Assembly: GCF_014078525.1 (NCBI RefSeq)
Contig: NZ_MU078694.1
Span: 1-64,000 of the forward strand
Direction of reading: 5' to 3'
DNA from: Nitrosopumilus sp. b3
GTDB taxonomy: Archaea; Thermoproteota; Nitrososphaeria; Nitrososphaerales; Nitrosopumilaceae
Length of the DNA stretch: 64,000 nucleotides
The notes under the pieces were generated by a model. It saw only the letters and a list, made by a program, of their open reading frames with translations, was not told the DNA's origin and searched no databases. A program made the position numbers and the translations under genes. The stretch's first letter is position 1, and every line of letters begins with the position of its first letter. This document shows, in pieces, positions 51,049 to 60,540 of the stretch.

Positions 51049-51681
51049 GTGGATTTTGTTGATCTATTTCCATTTGCTCCGGAAGTAGGTTATCTGAGTT
51101 TATCTCTTGTTAATTTCTTCGGTTCGCTTGTTCCATTTGTTCCTCTACCTGGATTTTTACTATTGGCTACTATGGCAGTAGGTGATCAATTTGATTTACA
51201 CATTCTAGCAATACTTTCTGCAGTTACAGCAACTATTGCAAAACAAATAATCTTCTATGTCAGTTATGGCGGACGAAAAATTATCAATGAAAAGACTAGA
51301 AAAAGAATGCGCCCCTTTGAAAGATTAGTAAAGCGGTATGGTGCAGGAGCTGCATTTTTTGCTGCAGCAACTCCTATTCCTGATGATCTAGTGTATGTGC
51401 CATTGGGGTTGGCAAAGTATAATCCAAAGCGATTCTTTGTTGCAACGCTTACTGGAAAAATCGTTCTTAGCTATTCTATTGTTTTTATTTCACATTATCT
51501 TGGTTTGTCCTTGGTGGAGCCATTCCTTGAGAATATAGATGATGCAACTCCCATTTACATAGGGATTATCATTTTTGGTGCCATGATGACTGCCGTAATT
51601 GTTTTGCTTTTAAGATTAGATTGGGCAAGAATTCTAGGAAAATTTGCTCCGTGGACATTAGATGAAAATAATAAAGATTAA
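51049..51681 (+). CDS. VTT/DedA-family membrane protein
   Basis: 210 residues from GTG 51049. VTT-domain (SNARE-associated Golgi) layout: N-terminal helix, the re-entrant FGSLVPFVPLPGFLLLATMA, a cytoplasmic basic loop (RKIINEKTRKRMRPFERLVK), then AAATPIPDDLVYVPLGLA, the second re-entrant hairpin with its conserved Pro residues, and two C-terminal helices. DedA proteins are linked to lipid carrier transport and membrane homeostasis. The substrate is unknown. Confidence 0.85.
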   Translation: MDFVDLFPFAPEVGYLSLSLVNFFGSLVPFVPLPGFLLLATMAVGDQFDLHILAILSAVTATIAKQIIFYVSYGGRKIINEKTRKRMRPFERLVKRYGAGAAFFAAATPIPDDLVYVPLGLAKYNPKRFFVATLTGKIVLSYSIVFISHYLGLSLVEPFLENIDDATPIYIGIIIFGAMMTAVIVLLLRLDWARILGKFAPWTLDENNKD

Positions 51682-51686
51682 AATTT

Positions 51687-52238
51687 TTAAAAAACTATTT
51701 TAAAATTCCATAACTTGTCTGTTGCTTTTTTAATTCCTATTCTTGGTGATTCAAAAATTTTTTCTATTTTAATCCCATCTTCAATGTAAAGTTTTGAATC
51801 GTTAGTCAAGTCTATACCATAATGTTCTTTTGTTATCCCTAAAGCTTGCGTTAATTTTGCTGGTCCATTTGTTAGGTTCTTCAAGTCTGCAATGCCTCTG
51901 TTTTTTTGCATTTTTTTTATTCCTTTTTCAGGCTCAATTGCACGAATTAAAACCGCACCAGCCTTTATCTTTGCCTGTTTTGCAACTACATTAAAGCAAT
52001 AATGCATTCCATATGTAAAATACACATATGCATGTCCTACTTCTTCAAACATTACTTTGTTTCTCTCTGTCTTCTTGTTAAATGCATGACTGGCAGGATC
52101 GTCTGAATGTCTGTATGCCTCTGTTTCAGTAATGATTCCTGATATGATTGAGCCTTTAGTTTTTCTAACTATTCTTTTTCCTAAAATATTTCTTGCAACA
52201 GTTACCGTGTCTTTGTTATAAAAATCTCTAGGGAGCAT
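51687..52238 (-). CDS. 3-methyladenine DNA glycosylase (AAG/MPG family)
   Basis: 183 residues, full AAG fold. Recognisable parts: ITETEAYRHSDDPASHA, containing the catalytic Glu (TETEAY); YVYFTYGMHYCFNVV, the region of the tyrosine that intercalates in human AAG; and GAVLIRAIEP. It excises alkylated and deaminated purines. It overlaps the uracil-DNA glycosylase gene by 11 bases, so the two are translated as one repair unit. Confidence 0.93.
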   Translation of the reverse strand: MLPRDFYNKDTVTVARNILGKRIVRKTKGSIISGIITETEAYRHSDDPASHAFNKKTERNKVMFEEVGHAYVYFTYGMHYCFNVVAKQAKIKAGAVLIRAIEPEKGIKKMQKNRGIADLKNLTNGPAKLTQALGITKEHYGIDLTNDSKLYIEDGIKIEKIFESPRIGIKKATDKLWNFKIVF

Positions 52239-52821
52239 ATTCTATATCTACTGTAATATTTTTTCCATTTTTTAACTCTCTTATGTTATCAAACAATTTT
52301 GAAATGTCTTTTTTTAAAACATCAATTAGTTGTTGATTGTAGATTGTTGCTGCAGGATGAATGGTAAGAAAATATAGTTGGTTGTCTTTTCTTACAATCT
52401 TTCCTCTGAATTTTGTTATTTCAGATCCTCCTAAAATGGAATTAAAAGCTGTATTTCCTAAGATACAAATTATTTTTGGTTTGATAATTGAAATTTCTTG
52501 TTTCAAATATTCTTGGCAAGTACTCCTTTCATCTGTATTTGGAACTCTGTTTTTAGGGGGTCTGCACTTTACAACGTTTGTAATGTATATTGATTCTCTT
52601 GAAATCCCTGCTTCGTCAAGTGCAATTGATAATTTTTTTCCTGCTACTCCTACAAATGGCTCTCCGTTTTTATCTTCATTTCTTCCTGGTGCTTCTCCTA
52701 CAAAAATTACATCTGATTGAAAATTCCCTTTACCTGGAACTGAATTGGTTCTAGTTTTACATAGATCACACTTTGTGCAATTTATGACATTTTGTTTTAT
52801 TTCTTCTAATTTTTGCTTCAT
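52228..52821 (-). CDS. Uracil-DNA glycosylase, family 4 (Fe-S)
   Basis: 197 residues. Motif A GEAPGRNEDKNGEPFVG and motif B TIHPAA surround the active site. The 4Fe-4S cluster ligands are Cys15, Cys18, Cys86 and Cys102 (INCTKC, VVKCRPP, STCQEY). Removes uracil from DNA, important for archaea with high deamination. It lies between tldD (one base away) and the alkyladenine glycosylase in an operon. Confidence 0.94.
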   Translation of the reverse strand: MKQKLEEIKQNVINCTKCDLCKTRTNSVPGKGNFQSDVIFVGEAPGRNEDKNGEPFVGVAGKKLSIALDEAGISRESIYITNVVKCRPPKNRVPNTDERSTCQEYLKQEISIIKPKIICILGNTAFNSILGGSEITKFRGKIVRKDNQLYFLTIHPAATIYNQQLIDVLKKDISKLFDNIRELKNGKNITVDIEYAP

Positions 52822-52822
52822 T

Positions 52823-54241
52823 CTAGTTTACACTCTTTACCGTGGCATTTCCACGAATTGTTGGTCCGCCATTTCCCATAATCATCGATTGCATTGGATC
52901 TCCCTTACCGCAATTAGTTATTGGTCTAACTGTAAAGTCATTTCCACATGCATCAATTGACTCAAAAAATTCTGGTGCTGTACCCATTACAATGACATCT
53001 CTTAGCAAATCTGTAATTTCACCATCTTCAATTTTTTGTGCGTACTGACATGAAATACTCCAATTATATCGTTTCATATCTATTGATGGGATCTTCATAT
53101 TTGAAATTAGATATCCGTTTTTGACTTCTTTAATAATCTCATCTGGTTTTCTGTCCCCGTTCCCTATACATGTGCAAGCCATGCGTATCAACGGCATGAA
53201 TCTATAATTGGTAGCTCTCATATTTCCAGTGGGTACTGTGTTGAAAATTTTTGCAGTCTCTCTATTTTGCATATGATTAATTAGAATTCCATTTTCTACC
53301 AATTTGGTTTTCTTTGTTTCAACTCCTTCATCATCAAAATAATACCATCCTAGACTCTCTTTGATGGTTGGATCATCAAAAACATTTAGATTATCAGAGC
53401 CTATCTTCTTTCCAATTTCTCCTTTCCACCACGAACCCCCAGCCCATGCCATCTCTTTTCCTAGTACTCTATCTGCTTCTGAGGGATGACCTAGTATTTC
53501 ATGTGTGAGCAGAGATACAAAATCTGGATTCATAACCACTGTTCCCATTTCTTCTTTTGCAGATTTGGCAAAAATTAATTCTGATGCTTTTTGAGCAATC
53601 TCTTTTGATTTTAGCTGAATTTTATCTTCATTTGTAATTTGTTCTAAACCACCTCTTCCTCCTTCTGTGACGTTTATTGCTTGTGTAATTCCTGCTTCGT
53701 GTGCTATTGCAATCATATCTGTAACAACATCTGTAAAATTCTGTTCAATTTTACTTCCTTCGCTATTTGCAAAATATTTTGAGTTAGTTGTATACCATGG
53801 ACTGATTACTGACTTGATGATTCGTGGTGTTTCTAAAATAATTTTACTGCATTCTAATCCAACTGAAATCAATTCATCAATTGATGGTTTTTTTATTACT
53901 GGATAATTGATTTTGATATTTTTTGTTTCACAAGAATATTGATCAACTGTCTTTTTATTTTGTGTGGTATGTGATGAGTTTTTTATAGCACCGTTGATTT
54001 TTTCCTTAATTTGATCAAATGACTTTGGATTTGTTATTGAGCAAAAACCCCATACTCCTTCTTTGATTAATCTTATCCCTAAACCTGAGTCAGACAAAGT
54101 TCTAACATTTTCAATCTCTTTATTTTCAATATGGGCTGATTTCTTTTCTTGCTCTTCAGCCCTGATATCGCAATATTGTGCCCCCGAATCCATCGCATGC
54201 TTTATTCCTCTATCTGCTAACTCTTGGAGTGCTGTATCCAT
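52823..54241 (-). CDS. tldD: TldD-type metalloprotease
   Basis: 472 residues. The TldD/PmbA fold has HEILGH (247-252, HExxxH zinc site), the GGWWK-like AWAGGSWWKGEIG segment and the C-terminal Cys-rich region (MACTCIGNGDRK). TldD works with TldE as a heterodimer that degrades unfolded or short peptides. TldE is not encoded in the window, so its partner must be elsewhere. It precedes the two DNA repair genes in the operon. Confidence 0.9.
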   Translation of the reverse strand: MDTALQELADRGIKHAMDSGAQYCDIRAEEQEKKSAHIENKEIENVRTLSDSGLGIRLIKEGVWGFCSITNPKSFDQIKEKINGAIKNSSHTTQNKKTVDQYSCETKNIKINYPVIKKPSIDELISVGLECSKIILETPRIIKSVISPWYTTNSKYFANSEGSKIEQNFTDVVTDMIAIAHEAGITQAINVTEGGRGGLEQITNEDKIQLKSKEIAQKASELIFAKSAKEEMGTVVMNPDFVSLLTHEILGHPSEADRVLGKEMAWAGGSWWKGEIGKKIGSDNLNVFDDPTIKESLGWYYFDDEGVETKKTKLVENGILINHMQNRETAKIFNTVPTGNMRATNYRFMPLIRMACTCIGNGDRKPDEIIKEVKNGYLISNMKIPSIDMKRYNWSISCQYAQKIEDGEITDLLRDVIVMGTAPEFFESIDACGNDFTVRPITNCGKGDPMQSMIMGNGGPTIRGNATVKSVN

Positions 54242-54281
54242 AATTACTTGGATTTTGAATGCCTCGTAAATCTTGTGCTAA

Positions 54282-54416
54282 TCAGTGATTTGAAATTGCA
54301 GGCATGGTAAAATAATACTCGTCTTCAAATTCATAGTCTACTTCACCTTTTTTGCGTAAAAATTCAAAATATTCGGTACAATTTTTATAAAATTCATCAT
54401 TTTGGTTGTGATGCAT
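54282..54416 (-). CDS. Small acidic protein (44 residues) ahead of tldD
   Basis: MHHNQNDEFYKNCTEYFEFL, then RKKGEVDYEFEDEYYFTMPA and ISNH. Rich in Tyr, Glu and Phe, one Cys, codon use normal. The start at 54416 is the only ATG. It ends 40 bases before tldD on the same strand. No family recognised. Confidence 0.5.
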   Translation of the reverse strand: MHHNQNDEFYKNCTEYFEFLRKKGEVDYEFEDEYYFTMPAISNH

Positions 54417-54484
54417 GATTAGTTTTTCTAAATGTACTTTTTTTAAAGAGAGTGAGAAATTTTAACTCATACCGTTTATTTTCT

Positions 54485-56368
54485 TTAAGTGTTATTGATT
54501 GCTGATTTTTTTTGATTATTGGATTTTGGAAGTGTAAATGAAAATTCAGCACCCTTGTTTATCTCACTTTGGACTGAGATCTTACCAAAGTGGTTATCAA
54601 TAATTCCCTTACATATAGCCAATCCTAATCCACTGCCTCCCCTTTCTCTTGTGAGTGTTGCATCCACTTGGTAGAACTTTTTAAAAAGTTCTTTTTGATG
54701 ATTTTTTGGAATTCCAACTCCGTTGTCTTTAACAGTTATTTTTATTTCCCTTGGAAGGTCTTCCATGCTTACATGTATTTTTCCTATTTTCGGTTCTACT
54801 GCAGTCAAACTATTTTTGATTAAATTTGTAACAACCTGAGCAATTCTTTCTGAGTCATGCTCAATTTCTAAATCAAATAAATTCGAAGTTAACTCAACAT
54901 TGCTTTTTTGTGATTCAGGCAATAATGATGTGATAGCTTTGTTGACTGTGTCTTTAATGTTCTTGATCTCTTTTTTCATTCTTAACTGACCTAAATCTAA
55001 TTTTTGTGCATCAAGTAAATCTGAAATAATTCCTAACAGCGTTTCTGAACTTGATTTGATAATCTCTATTCGTTCTTTTTGTTTGTCTGTTAATTTTCCC
55101 AAATGTTCTCCAAGTAAAATGTCAGAGTACCCTTGAATTGGAACTAATGGTGTTTTGAGTTCATGTGTAATCATTGCTAAAAATTCGTCTTTTGCAATGT
55201 CTGTTTTTTTTGCTTGCTCTTCTTTTTCTTTAATCGTATTGGACATTATGTTGAAATTATTCACTAACTGTCCTACTTCATCTGTACCTGAATACGCAAT
55301 TTTTTCACCATACACTCCTTCTTTGACTTTGGATAATGCCTTGCTGATTACTTCAAGTGGTAAAAGTGATTTCCTAATAACTGCTAGAACTAAAATGAAT
55401 ACTGCAATATCTACAATTAATAAAATCTGAATGATGATTTGCCCTTCTGAACCTTCTTTTGTTATTTCATTGTTCCAAGAATTAATTAATTGATCAATAT
55501 CATCAAACAAAATAAACTTCTGTTCATTCATTTTGTTTTTCGCTAGATTAAATTCAGGAGATAAAAGTGCCCTTTCTTCAAGTATGTTTATTCGTAGCTG
55601 GATTGCTTCCCAAAGAGGATCTATTTTTCTTAATGATTCCGAGTTTTCTCTTGGAATTGGTTCAATTTCTTCATGAGTTTGTTCTACACTTTCTACATCC
55701 AAATCCTCTGTTGAAATTTGTAATAATTTTCTAATTCCAATTTCAAATCTTAGGTTTTTCTCTTTGAGTTCCTCCTGGGAATTCTCTCCCTCTCCTATTG
55801 AAATTAACAAACTTTGTTGCCCTATCACTTTGGCACATTCTGCCAAGTCTTTTGCAATTTCTTTATGTATGTTGAAGTTTCTATCCAAACTTTCTAAATC
55901 CCTTTCTAGTTCTGCTGTAAGTAATACTAGATCTTGATTTTTTTGTAATACATAATTCATTGCATTTGTTGCTTCTGGATCAAAAACCGAAGTATTTTCT
56001 ACATCAAAGGAATTTGATTTGAAATTTTCCCAAGATGATAAAATTTTGTTATACTCTAAGTACAATCCTTCAGGAATCTTTGCAATGTCTTTCCCTTTTA
56101 CAGTTCCACCATCTTTGATCTTCATTAACATTGATTGCACTTCTTCGACCTCTTTTTCTAATTCATCTCTATCTTCTAAATTTCCATTTGCTACTGATGT
56201 TGCAAGTGATGAAATTGATTCAGCTTTTACTTTGATATCTCCTATGCTAATAATAGAATATGATTGTGTTATTCCAGATTTCTCGTCCTGATACAATAGA
56301 AATAGATTAAAAACAGCTGCGACGATCAAAATAATTATCAAAAGATACGCTTTGCTAACTATTTTCAC
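54485..56368 (-). CDS. Membrane sensor histidine kinase with large extracytoplasmic domain
   Basis: 627 residues. Helix 1 at about 7-25 (AYLLIIILIVAAVFNLFLLY). A helical extracellular sensor part at about 26-310 contains Asp/Glu-rich heptads. Helix 2 is near 312-335 (IIIQILLIVDIAVFILVLAVI). HAMP follows, then coiled coil with His402 (MITHELKTPLVP), and the ATPase domain with DNGVGIPKNH, LFKKFYQVD and GSGLGLAIC. The long sensor could detect a ligand by its helical bundle. The HPt and CheY genes next to it are its most likely partners. It runs divergent to them, and the 55-base gap contains their promoters. Confidence 0.92.
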   Translation of the reverse strand: MKIVSKAYLLIIILIVAAVFNLFLLYQDEKSGITQSYSIISIGDIKVKAESISSLATSVANGNLEDRDELEKEVEEVQSMLMKIKDGGTVKGKDIAKIPEGLYLEYNKILSSWENFKSNSFDVENTSVFDPEATNAMNYVLQKNQDLVLLTAELERDLESLDRNFNIHKEIAKDLAECAKVIGQQSLLISIGEGENSQEELKEKNLRFEIGIRKLLQISTEDLDVESVEQTHEEIEPIPRENSESLRKIDPLWEAIQLRINILEERALLSPEFNLAKNKMNEQKFILFDDIDQLINSWNNEITKEGSEGQIIIQILLIVDIAVFILVLAVIRKSLLPLEVISKALSKVKEGVYGEKIAYSGTDEVGQLVNNFNIMSNTIKEKEEQAKKTDIAKDEFLAMITHELKTPLVPIQGYSDILLGEHLGKLTDKQKERIEIIKSSSETLLGIISDLLDAQKLDLGQLRMKKEIKNIKDTVNKAITSLLPESQKSNVELTSNLFDLEIEHDSERIAQVVTNLIKNSLTAVEPKIGKIHVSMEDLPREIKITVKDNGVGIPKNHQKELFKKFYQVDATLTRERGGSGLGLAICKGIIDNHFGKISVQSEINKGAEFSFTLPKSNNQKKSAINNT

Positions 56369-56423
56369 AATCCTGTTTTTCTTACAAAGAGTATAAAAAC
56401 ATCCAGATACATAATTTTACATC

Positions 56424-56783
56424 ATGTCTGATGAATTCATCAAAATTGCCACTTCAGAAATTAATGAGGAGATATCTGCAATTTCTTCTGTCTTAAAATC
56501 TTGTAAGGGTGATGATGATGTTTATGGAAACTCTAAAGATCTGCAGAGTCATACTCATAAAATTAAGGGCTTAGCACCCATGATGGGTCAGGAAGAATTG
56601 GGTTCAATATGCTCTACTCTTGATGCAATACTAAAGCAAATCAATGATGGTAAAAAAATAGCAGAAATTTTTGATATTCTTAATGAAACACTTCCTCATA
56701 TGGAAAACACTATGAGTTCCCCCGATTATGACATGCGCGGGATTTCTGAAAAAATTACAAATTTCTCCTCCTCCTTGAAATGA
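56424..56783 (+). CDS. Histidine phosphotransfer (HPt) protein
   Basis: 119 residues. Helix bundle with HTHKIKGLAPMMGQ: His45 in the H-x-x-K-G motif is the phospho-acceptor, as in HPt and CheA P1 domains. A middle step between kinase and receiver. Located between the membrane kinase (divergent) and the CheY-like gene (same strand, 36 bases later), giving all parts of a phosphorelay. Confidence 0.85.
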   Translation: MSDEFIKIATSEINEEISAISSVLKSCKGDDDVYGNSKDLQSHTHKIKGLAPMMGQEELGSICSTLDAILKQINDGKKIAEIFDILNETLPHMENTMSSPDYDMRGISEKITNFSSSLK

Positions 56784-56819
56784 TGGATATTTTTTATACT
56801 CAATCCATCACAGCATTGT

Positions 56820-57206
56820 ATGGCAAAAATCCTAATTGCTGATGACTCTGACGCAATCCGTTTGGTTTTGCAAGATATTTTGTCAATTGGAGAACATGAT
56901 GTGATTGGGGAATCTACAGACGGTGCAGAAGCTGTTGAATTTTACAAAAAACTCAACCCTGATTTAATTTTACTTGATTTGGCAATGCCTCAGAAAGATG
57001 GTCTTACAGTAACCAAAGAAATAATTGCATATGATCCAAATGCAAAAATTGTATTGATTACTGCTAGTGATGATCAAAAAGTGATTCAGAATTGTTTGGA
57101 TGAGGGCGCATCATCTTATGTTTCAAAACCATTTGATTTTAATTCTGTTTTAGAAAACATTAAAGGAATTTTAGAAAGTAATTTAGGGAATAAACCGGAA
57201 ACATAA
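56820..57206 (+). CDS. CheY-like response regulator
   Basis: 128 residues. Asp8/Asp9 (IADDSD), acceptor Asp53 (LLDLAMPQK), Thr81 (LITASDD) and Lys103 (VSKPFD). One receiver domain with no output. Ends 10 bases before the PIN-ATPase gene, so it is co-transcribed with it. Probably receives phosphate from the adjacent HPt. Confidence 0.92.
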   Translation: MAKILIADDSDAIRLVLQDILSIGEHDVIGESTDGAEAVEFYKKLNPDLILLDLAMPQKDGLTVTKEIIAYDPNAKIVLITASDDQKVIQNCLDEGASSYVSKPFDFNSVLENIKGILESNLGNKPET

Positions 57207-57216
57207 TTTAGAAAAC

Positions 57217-59037
57217 TTGTCAAAAATAGTAGCTGATACTAGCGTAATAATTAATGGCGAACTAATTACTCAAATAGAAACTGGCTCTCTTAGAAATTCC
57301 CAAATTATAATTCCTCAGGCAGTATTTGATGAATTACAATCTCAGGCATCAAATAAAAAAGAACAGGGATTTGTCGGATTAGAAAAAATTAGAAAACTCA
57401 ATGAACTTTCTGGAAGTTTTGGCTTGGAGATAATTATGAAAGGTCCTCATCCATCCACAGATGACATCAAGTTTGCTGCTAGTGGTAGAATTGATGCACT
57501 CATTGCTGACATGGCAAAGCAAAATGATGCAGTACTATACACCTCTGATAAGGTTCAACATTTAGTTGCACAAGCTGAAGGTATTGAAACTGTATTTTTG
57601 AAAACAAAAATTAAAAATGAAAAATTAGAATTCTTAAAATTTTTTGATTCTGAAACTATGAGCATTCATCTAAAAGAGAACCAATTTCCACTTGCAAAAA
57701 AAGGAACTCCTGGCGCATTTTCACTTACTCAAATTGGTGATGAAATTCTAACACTCTCTTATTTGAAAATGATTTCATCTCAAATATTTGATATTGCAAA
57801 CATTTCTGATTCAAGTACCATTGAAATCTCGAAGACTGGTGCATCAGTAATACAGCATGAAGATTATCGAATTGCAATTACATATCCTCCATTTTCAGAA
57901 TCTTATGAGATTACTATTGTTCATCCAATCATAAAATTGTCTTTGGAAGATTATGATATTTCTGATGAGTTAATGGCTAGATTATCTGATAGGGCTGAAG
58001 GCATTGTAATTTCAGGTGCACCAGGTTCTGGTAAAAGTACACTTGCATCAGGACTTGCAAATTTTTATCACAAAAAGGGAAAAATTGTTAAAACATTTGA
58101 ATCTCCTCGTGACTTGCAAGTTGATTCTGGTATCACGCAATACGGAAAACTTGATGGAAGTTTTGATAACACCGCAGATATCCTACTTTTAGTTCGTCCT
58201 GATTACACCATTTTTGATGAAGTTCGAAGACGTGAAGATTTTAGAACATTTGCAGATTTGAGGTTAACTGGAGTTGGAATGGTGGGCGTTGTGCATGCAA
58301 ACTCTCCTCTAGATGCAATCCAAAGATTCATCGGTAAAATTGAATTGGGAATTATTCCAAATATTTTAGATACTGTAATTTTCGTAAACGATGGAAGAAT
58401 AGAAAAAGTCTATGACTTGGAGCTAAAAGTTAAAGTCCCTTCAGGTATGACTGAATCTGATCTAGCAAGACCTGTAATTGAGGTAAGAAACTTCCAAGAT
58501 AATGTTCTAGAGCATGAAATATACACATTTGGGGAAGAGAATGTTATTGTTCCTGTCTCAAAACGAGTACAAAAAGTTGGAATTGAAAAGCTTGCAGAAG
58601 ATAAAATAAAAGACACCTTCAAAAGATATGATCCTCATGCTCAAGTTGAAATTTTATCTGATAATCGGGTCAAGGTTCTAGTAAACGAGCAATACATTCC
58701 CTCAATCATAGGAAGAGGTGGCTCTAACATTAATGAAATTGAAAAATCTCTTCAAGTTCACATTGATGTTGTGGCAAAAAACTCTGAAAGCCTCTCCTTG
58801 ACATCAAATGATCTTCCCTTTACATTTTCAGAATCCAAAACTGCCTTACTTCTTACTGTAAGTAGAGAATACACCTCTATGCATGCAGATGTCTATGCCA
58901 ATGACAAATTTTTGGCTTCAGTGAGAATTGGTAAAAAGGGACAGATAAAAATCCCAAAGCGCTCAGATGTTGCAAGAAACTTGATGGATGAGACATCCTC
59001 ACAAAGTGACATAAAATTATATCTTAAAGATTTTTAA
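57217..59037 (+). CDS. PIN-ATPase-KH protein (PilT-like)
   Basis: 606 residues from TTG 57217. Residues 1-135 are a PIN nuclease-like domain (VADTSVIINGEL, DALIADMAKQN, YTSDKVQ). Residues about 230-400 are a PilT/VirB11-type ATPase with Walker A GAPGSGKST (267-275), DEVRRREDF and GVVHANSPLD. Then a KH domain (about 482-545) with GRGG at 499-502 and a C-terminal beta segment. This architecture is conserved in archaea. An RNA-processing or ribosome-linked role is suspected. It lies directly after a CheY-like gene, suggesting control by phosphorelay. Confidence 0.9.
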   Translation: MSKIVADTSVIINGELITQIETGSLRNSQIIIPQAVFDELQSQASNKKEQGFVGLEKIRKLNELSGSFGLEIIMKGPHPSTDDIKFAASGRIDALIADMAKQNDAVLYTSDKVQHLVAQAEGIETVFLKTKIKNEKLEFLKFFDSETMSIHLKENQFPLAKKGTPGAFSLTQIGDEILTLSYLKMISSQIFDIANISDSSTIEISKTGASVIQHEDYRIAITYPPFSESYEITIVHPIIKLSLEDYDISDELMARLSDRAEGIVISGAPGSGKSTLASGLANFYHKKGKIVKTFESPRDLQVDSGITQYGKLDGSFDNTADILLLVRPDYTIFDEVRRREDFRTFADLRLTGVGMVGVVHANSPLDAIQRFIGKIELGIIPNILDTVIFVNDGRIEKVYDLELKVKVPSGMTESDLARPVIEVRNFQDNVLEHEIYTFGEENVIVPVSKRVQKVGIEKLAEDKIKDTFKRYDPHAQVEILSDNRVKVLVNEQYIPSIIGRGGSNINEIEKSLQVHIDVVAKNSESLSLTSNDLPFTFSESKTALLLTVSREYTSMHADVYANDKFLASVRIGKKGQIKIPKRSDVARNLMDETSSQSDIKLYLKDF

Positions 59038-59488
59038 AATTTTCAATTATCTTTGGATTTGCTTTAAGAAAAGTAATGAATTTTCTTAACTGCTTGATGG
59101 TTTTTGGATTGAGATGATGTTCAATTCCCTCTGTGTCTTGATTAGCCGTATCATATCCCACTCCTAAAATCTCAAAGAATTCTAATAATATTCCGTGATT
59201 CTGCCTGATGCCTTCAGCTACTTGGATTCCTTTCTTTGTGAGATTAATTCCGTGATACTTTTCATATTCTAAAAATCCTCCCTCATCTAACCTTTGAAGC
59301 ATCTTTGTAACACTTGGGGCACTAACATTCATGTATCTTGAGATATCTAATGTGGTGGCATATCCTTTTAATTCAACAAGCTCTGATATTATTTCTAAAT
59401 AGTCCTCCATTCTAGTGCTTGAACGAGTTCTCTCAGTTTGATGGGCAGCTTTTATTGAATCTAGTCTCTTTGAATTTTTAGGTTTCAT
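59024..59488 (-). CDS. DtxR/MntR-type metal-dependent repressor
   Basis: 154 residues. The winged helix lies at about 27-88 (MEDYLEIISELVELKGYATT; RYMNVSAPSVTKMLQRLDE). The dimerisation and metal region with GILLEFFEILGV and TEGIEHHLNPKT carries the Glu/His ligands typical of MntR. No SH3 domain. Probably a Mn or Fe responsive regulator; regulated genes unknown. It overlaps the end of the PIN-ATPase gene by 14 bases, convergent. Confidence 0.85.
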   Translation of the reverse strand: MKPKNSKRLDSIKAAHQTERTRSSTRMEDYLEIISELVELKGYATTLDISRYMNVSAPSVTKMLQRLDEGGFLEYEKYHGINLTKKGIQVAEGIRQNHGILLEFFEILGVGYDTANQDTEGIEHHLNPKTIKQLRKFITFLKANPKIIENFKNL

Positions 59489-59620
59489 ATGTTCTTTGTA
59501 ACTAACATGTGTCTAGTATAATTGGATGTCTTTCCCCCTCTTTGGTTACTCTTTGTTGACTTGGGTGTGATGCTAGTTGATCTTAGAATGTTAACTATTT
59601 TTTATGAAATTGATATTGGT

Positions 59621-59971
59621 ATGGTAGACCCCCTAAAGGAACGACTAGCAAACTTGAGGAAAATCTCTGATTCAGCTAAACGAAGAGCAAATTTGTATAC
59701 TGATATTGCTAAAATTGACAGTAAAAATACCCATTCGTCATTGGGTGCACTTCAAAAAGCTCCTGCACCTGGTAAAAAACTCCAAAAAATTGGATTTTTG
59801 ATGTTATGGGTTCCAGAACCTACTGGTGTAACTATTGCAGTTGGTGGTCCGATGATTGTTGCAGGGAGATATCTTGACAAGAAATACAATGGTTCTACTA
59901 TTCATGATATTGGCCATGAGACAAAAAGTACGCTTTCTTCAATAAGTGACTTTAAGAATTCTATAATGTGA
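59621..59971 (+). CDS. Small membrane-associated protein of unknown function
   Basis: 117 residues from ATG 59621 (MVDPLKERLANLRKISDS). The frame is open to 59522, but the extra hydrophobic part seems less likely. A charged N-terminal helix, then a hydrophobic segment with IGFLMLWVPEPTGVTIAVGG, and a polar C-terminus. One membrane-associated hairpin is likely. No family recognised. The start is uncertain. Confidence 0.55.
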   Translation: MVDPLKERLANLRKISDSAKRRANLYTDIAKIDSKNTHSSLGALQKAPAPGKKLQKIGFLMLWVPEPTGVTIAVGGPMIVAGRYLDKKYNGSTIHDIGHETKSTLSSISDFKNSIM

Positions 59972-60009
59972 CACCTTTAGTTTTTAAATAGACTGCGATT
60001 AATTTACTC

Positions 60010-60501
60010 ATGACAACTAGATCACAAGTCCTGATTCCTATTTTTATCGCAGCTGTAATTATTGGTGCCGTGGGTTTGATATCTATCCCAAGTGAAAGTA
60101 AATTAGAGTCTGTTGAATTTCCAAGAGGTACAATAAAGGTTGATGATGTTCCATTACAAGTACAAATAGCAGACACTGAACCAAGACGTGTTCGTGGCTT
60201 GATGTTCCAAGACGTATTGCCTTATGATCAAGGAATGATATTTGTCTTTGAGCAATCTGGTCTTTACTCTCTTTGGATGCTTAACATGCAATTTTCGCTT
60301 GATATGATTTGGTTTGATGAAGATGGCAAAGTTGTACACATTGAAGAAAATATTCCACCATGCAAAAGTCCTTTAGAAATTACAACTTGTCAAAGCGTAG
60401 TTCCTCAAAAAGAAGCAGTATATGTATTAGAAGTCACATCTGGATTTGTTAAACAAAACAACATTACTAAAGACTCTATCTTAAGTATAATTTCTATCTG
60501 A
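60010..60501 (+). CDS. DUF192 family protein, membrane-anchored
   Basis: 163 residues. N-terminal anchor (VLIPIFIAAVIIGAVGLISI). The DUF192 fold has VQIADTEPRRVRGLMFQDVL, GMIFVFEQSGLYSLWMLNM and DMIWFDEDGKVVHIEENIPP, all the hallmark segments, facing outside the cell. The cysteine pair (PPCKSPLEITTCQ) is probably a disulfide. The biochemical role of the family is not known. Confidence 0.88.
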   Translation: MTTRSQVLIPIFIAAVIIGAVGLISIPSESKLESVEFPRGTIKVDDVPLQVQIADTEPRRVRGLMFQDVLPYDQGMIFVFEQSGLYSLWMLNMQFSLDMIWFDEDGKVVHIEENIPPCKSPLEITTCQSVVPQKEAVYVLEVTSGFVKQNNITKDSILSIISI

Positions 60502-60540
60502 CTATAAAAAAACTTTATGTGATATTCTCTTAATGTATTT

